Assembly (NCBI GenBank): GCA_020720385.1
Contig: DYOR01000020.1
Coordinates: 1 to 34,309, forward strand
DNA length: 34,309 nt
Direction of reading: 5' to 3'
Origin: Rubrivivax sp.
GTDB taxonomy: Bacteria; Pseudomonadota; Gammaproteobacteria; Burkholderiales; Burkholderiaceae_C
Shown: one piece after another, positions 7,888-15,404 of the stretch
Layout of the letters: every line of letters begins with the position of its first letter
Position numbering within the stretch: position 1 is the stretch's first letter
Notes under the pieces: generated by a model
Database searches by the model: none
Told to the model about the DNA's origin: nothing
The model's input: the letters and a program-made list of their open reading frames with translations, nothing else
Program-made: the position numbers and the translations under genes

Positions 7888-9843
7888 ATGCCGCAACGCC
7901 CGTTCTCCCGTCCGCCCGTGTTCGCACCGCTTCGCCTGATGGCGCCGCTGCTGGTCGCGGCCTGCCTGGCCGGACCCGGCACGCGCGCGGTCGCCGCACC
8001 GGCCCAGGGCTTTGCCGCCCTGGAGCAGGCCGCGGATATGGCGCTGGACGACCCGCGTGCCGCCGAGGCCCAGGCACGCCGCGGCCTGGCCGCGAGCCGC
8101 GCGGCCGGTGACGCGGACACGGCGTTCTGGCAGCAGCTGGCCGTGGTCGACCTGACGATCCTCACCGACCGCGAGACCGACGCGCGGCGCGAGCTGGAGG
8201 CGGCGCGTGCGCTGCTGTCCAAGGCGCCCAGCGCGCATCGCCAGCGCCTGTGGCTGGAGTTCTACGAGCGCTTCGCGCCGCGCCAGCCGCTGGCCCTGGC
8301 CGGGTTTCGCCGCCAGCAGGCGGCCGCGCGCGAGGCGGCGCGCCTGGAGGGCGACGAGGTCTTGCTGTGCACGCTGGACATGCACGATGCGGTGATGCAG
8401 ATCGACCTCGACGCGATCGACGAGGCCTGGACGGCGTTGGAAGCGGTGGACCGCTGCGCGACCCGGCTGGGCGACATCCCGCTGCAGACCTACGCGCTGG
8501 GCTCCATGGGCCCGCTGGCCGGGCGCGTGGGCGCGCCCGAGAGGGCGCAGGTCTACTTCCAGCGTGCGCTGGCCCTGCTGGGTGAGCGGCCGGCGCGGTT
8601 CAAGCGCGGCTGGCTGCTCGACGACCTGGGCCAGGCGCAGGTCAAGGCGGGCGACGCCGAGGCGGCGCGCAAGTCCTTCGAGCAGGCGCTGGCGCTGGCT
8701 ACCGAGATTGCCGACCCCTCGGGCATCATGCGCGGCCATGAAGGCTTGGCCGACGCGCTGCTGCGCGGGCACGACGGCCCGGCGGCCCTGCCGCATGCGC
8801 GTGCCGCGCTGGCACAGGCCGCCGCCCACGACGGCCTGCGTTTCCTTGCCGTGAAGGCCCAGGCCCAGGTGGTCGAGGCGCTGGCGCAGCAAGGCGGGCC
8901 CGGGCCCGAACTGGCCGCCGAGGTCGAGCGCTTGCGCGCCTGGGGCGCGCGCAGTCCGATGCCCGGTGACGCCGCCATCATGACCCGCGCCCTGGCCAAG
9001 GGCCTGCACGCGCTGGGCCGGCACGAACAGGCCTACGACGCGCTGGAGCGCCATATCGAGCTCAGCGCGGCCGACGAGCGCAGCCAGCGCGAACGCGACG
9101 CGCAGCGCCTGCAGGCACGCTACGACGCCGTGCGCCGCGAGACCGAGAACGAGGCGCTGCGCCACAGCGCCGAGGTGGCGCGCCTGGAACTGCGCTCGCG
9201 CAGCGACCGCCAGCGCGGGCTGTGGGCGCTGGTCGCGGCGCTGGGCGTGGCCCTGGTCGGTGGCGGCTCGTACTTTGCGCGCGCCCTGCACCGCAAGCGC
9301 CAGCTCGCCGAACTGGCGATGCGCGACGAACTCACCGGCGCGCCCAACCGCCGCGCCGTGCTCGCCTTCGCGCGCGAGGAGTTCGCGGTCACGCGGCGGC
9401 TGCACCAGCCGCTGACCATCGCGCTGCTCGATCTCGACCGTTTCAAGCACTTCAACGACACCCATGGCCACGCCACCGGCGACCGCGTGCTCGAGGCCTT
9501 TGCCCGCGCCGCGGCCAGCGTGGTGCGCGGGCAGGACCGCATTGGCCGCTGGGGCGGCGAGGAATGGCTGCTCGTCATGCCCGGCACGCGCAGCGAGGAG
9601 ATGCCGGCGGTCTTCGAGCGCCTGCGCCAGGCGCTGGCCGAGGAGGTCGTGCCCGGCCTGCCGCCACCGCACGGGGTCACCTTCTCCATGGGTGTGGCCG
9701 AGCGCCAGGAGACGCACGAGAGCGTCGAGGCACTCATCGCCGAGGCCGACCACCAGGTCTACCGCGCCAAGGCACGTGGCCGCGACGCGCTGTGCAGCGG
9801 TTGGGCGCCGCTGGAGCAGGGGGCAGCGCAGGCGGCCGAGTGA
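7888..9843 (+). CDS. Membrane diguanylate cyclase with periplasmic TPR-like sensor
   Basis: Predicted to make cyclic di-GMP from two GTP. The ATG at 7888 gives a signal-like N-terminus (LRLMAPLLVAACLAGPGTRAVA). Residues about 35-430 are alpha-helical, Ala/Leu/Arg-rich and TPR-like, probably periplasmic. A membrane segment (about 445-465, LWALVAALGVALVGGGSYFA) leads to a cytoplasmic GGDEF domain (about 478-635). This has DELTGAPNRRAVL, LDLDRFKHFNDTHGH, and GGEEW at about 556-560 in place of GGEEF. An inhibitory-site RxxD (RGQD) sits five residues before it, so product inhibition is plausible. Other catalytic residues look intact. The 651-aa length and layout fit the class of TPR-TM-GGDEF proteins. 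It follows gshB by 85 bp. Confidence 0.9.
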   Translation: MPQRPFSRPPVFAPLRLMAPLLVAACLAGPGTRAVAAPAQGFAALEQAADMALDDPRAAEAQARRGLAASRAAGDADTAFWQQLAVVDLTILTDRETDARRELEAARALLSKAPSAHRQRLWLEFYERFAPRQPLALAGFRRQQAAAREAARLEGDEVLLCTLDMHDAVMQIDLDAIDEAWTALEAVDRCATRLGDIPLQTYALGSMGPLAGRVGAPERAQVYFQRALALLGERPARFKRGWLLDDLGQAQVKAGDAEAARKSFEQALALATEIADPSGIMRGHEGLADALLRGHDGPAALPHARAALAQAAAHDGLRFLAVKAQAQVVEALAQQGGPGPELAAEVERLRAWGARSPMPGDAAIMTRALAKGLHALGRHEQAYDALERHIELSAADERSQRERDAQRLQARYDAVRRETENEALRHSAEVARLELRSRSDRQRGLWALVAALGVALVGGGSYFARALHRKRQLAELAMRDELTGAPNRRAVLAFAREEFAVTRRLHQPLTIALLDLDRFKHFNDTHGHATGDRVLEAFARAAASVVRGQDRIGRWGGEEWLLVMPGTRSEEMPAVFERLRQALAEEVVPGLPPPHGVTFSMGVAERQETHESVEALIAEADHQVYRAKARGRDALCSGWAPLEQGAAQAAE

Positions 9844-9890
9844 AGGCGGGTGAGGGCGTGTGAGGGCGCGGCGGGCCCGACAATGCGTGC

Positions 9891-11783
9891 ATGGCCTTGC
9901 TCACGCTCACCGACGCCCATCTCGCCTTCGGCCATGTCCCGCTGCTCGCCGGCGCCGCGCTGGCCATCGACAGCGGCGAGCGCCTGGCGCTCATCGGCCG
10001 CAACGGTGCGGGCAAGTCCTCGCTGCTGAAGATCCTGGCCGGGCTGGACCAGCCCGACGACGGGCAGATCCAGCTGCAGAGCGGCCTGCGCCGCGTCTAC
10101 GTGGCGCAGGAGCCGCAGTTCGAGCCCGGCTTGTCGGTGTTCGACGCGGTGGCCGAGGGCGTGGCGCAGGCGCGCGCGCTGCGCCTGCGTTTCGAGCGCC
10201 ACGACAGCGGCGACGACCTCGACGCCCTGCAGACGCAGATCGAGGCGCTGGACGGCTGGACCTGGGAGCAGCGCGTGGCGCAGACGCTGCAGCGCCTCGC
10301 GCTCGACGCCACGGCGCGCGTCGAGACGCTCTCTGGAGGCATGCGCAAGCGCGTCGCGCTGGCGCGCGCGCTGGTCGCCGAGCCCGACCTGCTGCTCCTC
10401 GACGAGCCCACCAACCACCTCGACATCGCGGCCATCGAGTGGCTGCAGGAACTGCTCGTGGCGTGGCGCGGCGCGCTGGTGCTGGTCTCGCACGACCGCG
10501 CCTTCATCGACGCCGTGGCCACGCGCATCGTCGAGCTCGACCGCGGCCAGTTGCGCAGCTACCCCGGCGACTTCGCGGCCTTCGAAGCGGCCAAGCTGCG
10601 CGAGCTCGACGCCGAGGCGCAGGCCGCGGCGCGCGCCGACAAGCTGCTGGCGCAGGAGGAGGTGTGGGTGCGCAAGGGCGTGGAGGCGCGGCGCACGCGC
10701 AGCGTCGGCCGCGTGGCGCGGCTGCAGGCCTTGCGCGTGCAGCGCGCGCAGCGCCGCGAGCAGCTCGGCCGCGTGCGCCTGGAGCTCGACGCCGGGCTGC
10801 CGCCGGGCAAGATCGTCGCCGAGCTGCGCGAGGTGAGCATGCGCTATGGACAGCGGCTGCTCATCGACCGCTTCTGCGCCACCTTGCTGCGCGGCGACAA
10901 GGTCGGCCTCATCGGACCCAACGGTTGCGGCAAGACGACGCTGCTCAAGCTCATCCTCGGCGAGCTGCAGCCCAGCTCGGGCAGCGTGCGTCTGGGCACG
11001 CGGCTGCAGGTGGCGTACTTCGACCAGATGCGCACGGCGCTGGACCTCGACGCCACGCTCGCCGACACCATTTGCCCGGGCGGCGAGTGGGTGGAGATCG
11101 GCCAGGAGCCCAAGCTCACGCGCAAGCACGTGATGAGCTACCTGGGCGACTTCCTCTTCTCGCCGGCGCGCGCCAACGCGCCGGTGCGCACGCTCTCCGG
11201 CGGCGAGCGCAACCGGCTGCTGCTGGCGCGGCTCTTTGCGCTGCCGGCCAACGTGCTGGTGCTCGACGAGCCCACCAACGACCTCGACATCGAGACCCTG
11301 GACCTGCTCGAGGAGCTGCTCCAGGGCTACGCCGGCACGGTCTTCCTGGTGAGCCACGACCGGCGCTTTCTCGACAACGTCGTCACCAGCACCATCGCCT
11401 GGGAGGGCGACCCCGCCTACGGCGGCCGCGAGGGCCTGTGGCGCGAGTACGAAGGGGGCTACGAGGACTGGAAGCGGCAGCGCGAGCGCGCGCGCGTGCC
11501 GGTGGCGGCGCCGCCATCCGTGGCCGCGCCGCCGGCCAGCCCGGCCCGGCCACCCGCGCCACGCGGCAAGCTCAGCTACAAGGAGCAGCGCGAGCTCGAG
11601 TCCCTGCCTGCGCGCATCGAGGCGCTGGAGGCCGAGCAGCAGCACATCGCCACGCGCCTGGCGAGCGCCGAGCTCTACACGCGCGAACCGCAAAGCGTGC
11701 CCGCGCTGCAGACGCGGCACGAGGCCATCGAGGCCGAGCTGATGCAGGCGCTGGAGCGCTGGGAAGCGCTGGGCTCGCGCTGA
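9891..11783 (+). CDS. uup: ABC-F ATPase, Uup type
   Basis: A cytoplasmic ABC-F protein with two ATPase domains and no membrane part. Uup is linked to precise excision of transposons and to ribosome or DNA-structure functions. Domain 1 has Walker A GRNGAGKSS (36-44), signature LSGGMRKRV and Walker B LLLLDEPTNHLDI (about 166). The linker contains the Arg-rich segment expected of ABC-F proteins. Domain 2 has GPNGCGKTT (about 341), LSGGERNRL and VLVLDEPTNDLDIE (about 453). A Pro/Ala-rich hinge leads to a C-terminal coiled coil (about 560-630, KLSYKEQRELESLPARIEAL), which distinguishes Uup from EttA and YheS. Length 630 aa, normal. The start ATG lies 48 bp after the cyclase gene. Confidence 0.94.
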   Translation: MALLTLTDAHLAFGHVPLLAGAALAIDSGERLALIGRNGAGKSSLLKILAGLDQPDDGQIQLQSGLRRVYVAQEPQFEPGLSVFDAVAEGVAQARALRLRFERHDSGDDLDALQTQIEALDGWTWEQRVAQTLQRLALDATARVETLSGGMRKRVALARALVAEPDLLLLDEPTNHLDIAAIEWLQELLVAWRGALVLVSHDRAFIDAVATRIVELDRGQLRSYPGDFAAFEAAKLRELDAEAQAAARADKLLAQEEVWVRKGVEARRTRSVGRVARLQALRVQRAQRREQLGRVRLELDAGLPPGKIVAELREVSMRYGQRLLIDRFCATLLRGDKVGLIGPNGCGKTTLLKLILGELQPSSGSVRLGTRLQVAYFDQMRTALDLDATLADTICPGGEWVEIGQEPKLTRKHVMSYLGDFLFSPARANAPVRTLSGGERNRLLLARLFALPANVLVLDEPTNDLDIETLDLLEELLQGYAGTVFLVSHDRRFLDNVVTSTIAWEGDPAYGGREGLWREYEGGYEDWKRQRERARVPVAAPPSVAAPPASPARPPAPRGKLSYKEQRELESLPARIEALEAEQQHIATRLASAELYTREPQSVPALQTRHEAIEAELMQALERWEALGSR

Positions 11784-11815
11784 AGGCGCCGCGGTGGCGC
11801 GAGCGCCGCTTCAGC
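11779..11815. terminator. Symmetrical hairpin shared by the convergent ends of uup and the 252-aa gene
   Basis: GCTGAAG (11779-11785) pairs with CTTCAGC (11809-11815), with a nested GCGCC/GGCGC stem inside. The stop codon of uup and that of the convergent gene each sit in one arm. There is no T-tract, so termination efficiency is uncertain. Confidence 0.45.
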
Positions 11816-12569
11816 GCGTGTGGATCGCCGCGGGGTGCGAGCGGCTGATCATCAGCGCCGAGTGCAGGTACAGGCCGTTGAGCATGCGCATCGCGCGTTC
11901 GCGGTCGAAGCCGGGCCAGTGGGCGATCTCGCCCAGGGCCACCGTCTCGCGCGCGAGCCTGTCCACCGCCGCCCCGAGCGAGCCCGCCAGGTCCAGCGTG
12001 CGCAGATCGGTGCCCGGCACGACGCGGTAGGTGGCCACGCCGGCGATCTCCGGCAGCAGCGCCTCGCGCGAGCCGCGCAGGGCCAGCTCCCACAGCAGGG
12101 GCCCCAGCGGCAGCACGTGCAGCGCCGGCGCGGGTTCAGCGTCGGCCTCCTGTGCGTCTTGCGCCGCGCGCGGTGGGGCGGGCTCCACGCGCAGCACCTG
12201 CAGATCGGGCAGGCGCAACTCGAGCAGCCGGGTCATCGACAGCGGGCTGTGCAACTGGCGTTCGGCCGGCCAGACGACGAGCGGGATGACGCGGTAGGCG
12301 AGCTGCAGGTGCACGCGCAGCGCGCGCCCATGGCGCAGCGCCGCGGCCAGCACCTCGAGCGCGTCGAGGCCCGCGTCGGCGTGGTGGGCGCGCTCGAAGC
12401 GCATCAGGTCCTGCAGCAGCGAGGGGTTGAGCGAGGTCAGCCGCGTGCTGCCCGCGCGCGCGTCTTCGGCGCTCGGCGGCTCGCCGTGGTGGCGCTGGAA
12501 CTCGCTCAAGCGCATCAGCTCGGCGGCGTCGCTCGGCAGGGTGGACTGGAACAGCGGCATCGGGGGCAT
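11811..12569 (-). CDS. Unrecognised conserved-looking protein (252 aa)
   Basis: I do not recognise a family. The start is ATG 12569; a second in-frame ATG (MPLFQSTLPSDAAELMRLSE) three codons later could be the true start. The protein is soluble, without signal or membrane segments. Visible parts are LNPSLLQDLMRFERAHHADA, a strand-rich middle (LRVHLQLAYRVIPLVVWPAE), an acidic/Ala linker around residue 150, and a helical C-terminus (DLAGSLGAAVDRLARETVAL, then MRMLNGLYLHSALMISRSHP). Codon use matches its neighbours. It converges on uup, and its start lies 70 bp from the end of the MocR gene, so the two may be co-transcribed. Confidence 0.7.
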   Translation of the reverse strand: MPPMPLFQSTLPSDAAELMRLSEFQRHHGEPPSAEDARAGSTRLTSLNPSLLQDLMRFERAHHADAGLDALEVLAAALRHGRALRVHLQLAYRVIPLVVWPAERQLHSPLSMTRLLELRLPDLQVLRVEPAPPRAAQDAQEADAEPAPALHVLPLGPLLWELALRGSREALLPEIAGVATYRVVPGTDLRTLDLAGSLGAAVDRLARETVALGEIAHWPGFDRERAMRMLNGLYLHSALMISRSHPAAIHTR

Positions 12570-12639
12570 GCCCGGGGTGGGCCAGGTGTCTCCACGATTG
12601 GACCCGCCCGCGCCTGCGTGCCGCGGCCGTCGCCGTGTT

Positions 12640-14088
12640 TCAGCTGTGTCCGGATGTAGGCCGGCGCAGGGCCTTCAGGCGCTGCCAGAAGCGTGCGTCC
12701 TGCGCGCTGGCGAAGTTCACGCGCATCAGCGTCGTGGGCCGCGGCGTGGCGTGGAAGAGCGAGCCGGGCGCGGTGAGCCAGCCTTCGTCGAGCAGGGCTT
12801 GCGCCAGCGCGTCGGTGTCCGCGCCCACGTCCACCCAGCCGAAGAGGCCCGCCGGCGGCGTGACGAAGCGGCAGCCGCATTCGCGCGCCAGGCGCGCGGT
12901 GCGCGCGCGCGCCGCGTCCAGCCGCGCCACCACGCGCTCGGCGTGGCGGCGCAGGCTGCCCTGCTCGAGGCACAAGGCCACCGCCTGTTCGAGCACGGCC
13001 GGTGTGGTCAGCGTGGTCACGAGCTTGGTGTCGATGAGCCTCTCGGCCAGGGCCGGCGCGGCGGCCACGTAGCCCACGCGCCATTGCGGCGCGAGGATCT
13101 TGGAGAACCCCGACACGTAGACCGTGCGCCGCAGCGCGTCGAGCTGGGCCAGCCGCGTGGCGTGCGGCGGCGCCAGCCAGGCGTAGGTGTCGTCCTCGAC
13201 GATGGTCAGGTCGTGCTGTTCGGCCAGCCGCAGCACCTGGTGCGCCAGCGCCGGGGCGAGCGAGCTGCCGGTGGGGTTGTGCAGCACCGACACCGTGACG
13301 TACAGGCGCGGCCGGTGCTCGCGCAGCAAGGCCTCGAAGACCGCCAGGTCGGGGCCCTCGGCGGTGCGCGGCACGGGCAGCAGGCGCGCGCCGAGGCGGG
13401 TGAGGCGGGCGAATTCCACCGCCCAGCCGGGTTCGTCGACGAGCACGGCATCGCCGGGCTGCAGCAGCGTGCGGCTGACCAGGTCCAGCGCATGGGTCGC
13501 GCCCACCGTGGTGACGATCTGCGCCGGCGTCGCCGGCACCCCCAGGTCGCCCAGGCGCCTCGAGAGCGCGGCGCGCAGCCGCATGTCGCCGGCCGGCTCG
13601 CCGTAGCCGAGCCAGGGCTGCGGCTGGGCACACACGCGGCGCAGCGCGCGCTGCAGCATGGCGGCGTCGAGCCAGGCATCGGGCAGCGTGCCCATGCCGG
13701 GCGCCGGCAGGCCGCCCTGCGACTGGAACATGCTGCGGATGAGGGCGGTGGCGTCCACCGGGGCCGGGCGCGACGCGCGCGCGGCGCGGGCCGCGCCGCC
13801 GGCCTGGGCGCTGCCGCCGGGCGCTTGCGCCTCGCGCACGAAGAAGCCGCGCTGCGGGCGTGCCTGCACCAGGCCGCGCGCGAGCAGCAGGTCGTAGGCG
13901 CTGACCACCGTGCTCGCGCTCACGCCGTGACGCCGCGCGCCTTCGCGCACCGAGGGCAGCCGCGCTCCCGGCGCGAGCAGGCGCTGCGCGATGCGCTCGG
14001 CGTAGCGGCCGGCGAGCTGCTCGGCGAGCGTGCCGGCGCCGGCGCGGGCGACGAGAGGCGGGTCGAGGACGGGCTGTGAGGTCGGCAC
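12640..14088 (-). CDS. MocR-type regulator (GntR helix-turn-helix fused to aminotransferase fold)
   Basis: A PLP-dependent transcription factor. The N-terminal GntR winged helix (about 20-85) reads LAEQLAGRYAERIAQRLLAP, then LPSVREGARRHGVSASTVVS and GLVQARPQRGFFV. The C-terminal fold-type I aminotransferase-like domain has GYGEPAGD, TTVGATHALDLVSRTLLQPG, HNPTGSSLAP, VEDDTYAWL and SGFSKILAPQWRVGY, with PLP-binding Lys330. Length 482 aa from the GTG at 14088. A TTG at 14094 would add two codons but overlaps the likely -10 box. It is divergent from the LysE gene and very probably senses an amino acid or PLP adduct and controls that cassette; the ligand is unknown. Confidence 0.92.
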   Translation of the reverse strand: MPTSQPVLDPPLVARAGAGTLAEQLAGRYAERIAQRLLAPGARLPSVREGARRHGVSASTVVSAYDLLLARGLVQARPQRGFFVREAQAPGGSAQAGGAARAARASRPAPVDATALIRSMFQSQGGLPAPGMGTLPDAWLDAAMLQRALRRVCAQPQPWLGYGEPAGDMRLRAALSRRLGDLGVPATPAQIVTTVGATHALDLVSRTLLQPGDAVLVDEPGWAVEFARLTRLGARLLPVPRTAEGPDLAVFEALLREHRPRLYVTVSVLHNPTGSSLAPALAHQVLRLAEQHDLTIVEDDTYAWLAPPHATRLAQLDALRRTVYVSGFSKILAPQWRVGYVAAAPALAERLIDTKLVTTLTTPAVLEQAVALCLEQGSLRRHAERVVARLDAARARTARLARECGCRFVTPPAGLFGWVDVGADTDALAQALLDEGWLTAPGSLFHATPRPTTLMRVNFASAQDARFWQRLKALRRPTSGHS

Positions 14089-14091
14089 GAT

Positions 14092-14143
14092 CAATACAGA
14101 TGGGTCTTCTGTGTCGTCAAGTGTATTGCTTCTGTGCTGTCAA
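14092..14143. promoter_or_regulatory. Divergent MocR/LysE control region with 15-bp direct repeats
   Basis: Two direct repeats, 14106-14120 and 14129-14143, match at 13 of 15 bases and are offset by 23 bp, about two helical turns. On the minus strand each starts TTGAC and ends CACAGAAG. An inverted CAATACA/TGTATTG pair lies at 14092-14098 and 14122-14128. The proximal repeat overlaps a minus-strand TTGACG, 16 bp from a TGTATT -10 box, consistent with autorepression. Paired direct repeats at this kind of spacing are usual for MocR-family operators. The ligand and true boundaries are not known. Confidence 0.6.
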
Positions 14144-14150
14144 CCTCGCA

Positions 14151-14156
14151 TAGACT
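14151..14156 (+). promoter_or_regulatory. Putative -10 box of the LysE cassette
   Basis: TAGACT matches four of six consensus positions and ends 7 nt before the LysE ATG at 14164. That spacing suggests a leaderless or nearly leaderless mRNA, in keeping with the lack of a Shine-Dalgarno. No consensus -35 is seen, which suits an activator-dependent promoter. Confidence 0.4.
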
Positions 14157-14163
14157 GGCCGCC

Positions 14164-14763
14164 ATGCCCTGGACCGAACTCTCGGCGCTGCTCGTCTTCG
14201 CCACCGCGATGGCCTTCACCCCCGGCCCGAACACCACGCTGTCGGCGGCGCTGGCGGCCAACCACGGCCTGCGGCGTGCGCTGCGCTTCGTTGTCGCCGT
14301 GCCCTTCGGCTGGGGGCTGCTGCTGCTTGCCTGCACCTTCGGCCTGGGCGCGCTGCTGCAGGCGCAGCCGCTGCTGCGCGGGGCGGTGAAGTGGCTGGGC
14401 CTGGCCTACATGCTCTGGCTCGCCTGGCAGCTGTGGCGCGCCACCCAGCTCGCCGCGGCCGACCCGCAGCGCCTGGCCGTGGGCTTCGGCCAGGGCGTGG
14501 CGCTGCAGTTCGTCAACGTCAAGGCGTGGATGAACGCGCTGCTCATCTCGGCGGGCTGGATCACCGTGGTCTCGCCGCCCTGGCCGCGCCTGGCCCTGGT
14601 GCTGCCGCTGATGATGCTCTATGGCTTCGCCAGCAACTTCACCTACGCGCTGGTGGGCTCCACGCTGCGCGGCTGGCTGGCGCAGGGGCGGCGGCTGCAG
14701 GGCTTCAACCGCAGCCTGGCGGGGGTGCTCGTGGCCACCGCCGGCTGGATGGCGGCGATGTGA
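14164..14763 (+). CDS. LysE/RhtB-family amino-acid exporter
   Basis: An inner-membrane exporter of amino acids or related compounds. The protein (199 aa) has about six hydrophobic segments. The family motif FTPGPNTTLSAALAANHGLR is near residue 19, followed by FGWGLLLLACTFGLGALL, LKWLG-type WLGLAYMLWLAWQLWRA and NVKAWMNALLISAGW. ATG 14164 gives the usual short N-terminus before the first helix; an upstream in-frame extension is not favoured. It is the first gene after the MocR control region and is followed 13 bp later by the EamA remnant. The substrate is not deducible. Confidence 0.9.
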   Translation: MPWTELSALLVFATAMAFTPGPNTTLSAALAANHGLRRALRFVVAVPFGWGLLLLACTFGLGALLQAQPLLRGAVKWLGLAYMLWLAWQLWRATQLAAADPQRLAVGFGQGVALQFVNVKAWMNALLISAGWITVVSPPWPRLALVLPLMMLYGFASNFTYALVGSTLRGWLAQGRRLQGFNRSLAGVLVATAGWMAAM

Positions 14764-14776
14764 GCGGGGTGCGGCG

Positions 14777-15196
14777 GTGAAAGACGGCAGGCGCGGCTTC
14801 CTTCTCGGCACGCTCGGCGTGGCGATCTTCGCGATGACGCTGCCGATGACGCGGCTGGCCGTGGGCGACGCTGCCGACCCGCAGTTGCCGCCGGCCTTCG
14901 TCACCGCCGGCCGTGCGGCGCTGGCCGGGCTGCTCAGCCTCGTCTACCTGTGGGCGGTGCGTGCCCATGTGCCCGAGCGGCGCCACTGGCCGGCACTGGC
15001 GCTGAGCGCCCTGGGCACGGTGCTGGGTGGCGTGGTGCGCGTGAGCCAGGTGCAGTTGCTGCAGCCCTTCCTGGCGCTGCTCTTCGCCGTGCCGGTGCTG
15101 GGCGAGACCTTGCAGCCGGCGACGGTGGCGTTCTCTCTGGCGGTCATCGCCGTGGTCTTCGTCGGCCGGCGCATGCCGGTGCAAAGGACAGTGTGA
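14777..15196 (+). pseudogene. EamA/DMT-family transporter with a large in-frame internal deletion
   Basis: The reading frame (GTG start, 139 aa) joins the start of an EamA permease (GRRGFLLGTLGVAIFAMTLP, then PAFVTAGRAALAGLLSLVYL) directly to its end (VRVSQVQLLQPFLALLFA, then PVLGETLQPATVAFSLAVIA). Full EamA transporters are about 300 aa with ten membrane segments; here roughly the middle 150 residues are missing, with the break near LGTVLGG/VVRVSQ. The frame is kept, so a protein of about four membrane segments could still be made. I call it a remnant because it is far shorter than the family and keeps end motifs of both halves. Its stop overlaps the start of the next gene by one base (TGATG), preserving translational coupling. 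Confidence 0.75.
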
Positions 15197-15393
15197 TGCG
15201 CATGCTCGGGGTGCTGGGGGGCATGAGCTGGGAGTCCACGGCGGTCTGCTACCGCCTGCTCAACCAGGGCGTGGCGCAGCGCCTGGGCGGGCTGCACAGT
15301 GCGCGGCTGGTGCTGCACAGCGTGGACTTCGCGCCGCTGGCCGCGCAGCACGCCGCCGCCGCGGTGGACTGGATGCTCTCGACCGAAACCTGA
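15196..15393 (+). pseudogene. Truncated aspartate/glutamate racemase
   Basis: The 65-aa product starts exactly like the Asp/Glu racemase family (MLGVLGGMSWESTAVCYRLL, then LGGLHSARLVLHSVDF) but stops after DWMLSTET, whereas complete enzymes are about 230 aa. Both catalytic cysteine regions, normally found around residues 80 and 190, are absent, so it cannot racemise amino acids. No continuation is visible in other frames before the next gene at 15405, so the cause is deletion, not a simple frameshift. It is coupled to the upstream EamA remnant by a one-base overlap. Confidence 0.75.
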
Positions 15394-15404
15394 GGACAAA
15401 TCGC

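Noticed and set aside
5400-8222. A 940-codon minus-strand frame covering gshB and purU
   Set aside because: Only its last 150 codons (the SnoaL-like protein) are real; the rest is antisense to gshB or in the wrong frame of purU.
14134-14163. Upstream extension of the LysE exporter from 14134
   Set aside because: It would run through the operator and -10 region; ATG 14164 matches the family N-terminus.
14777-15196. EamA remnant as an intact small multidrug (SMR-type) transporter
   Set aside because: The size fits, but both ends carry EamA end motifs, not SMR motifs, so internal deletion is the simpler reading.
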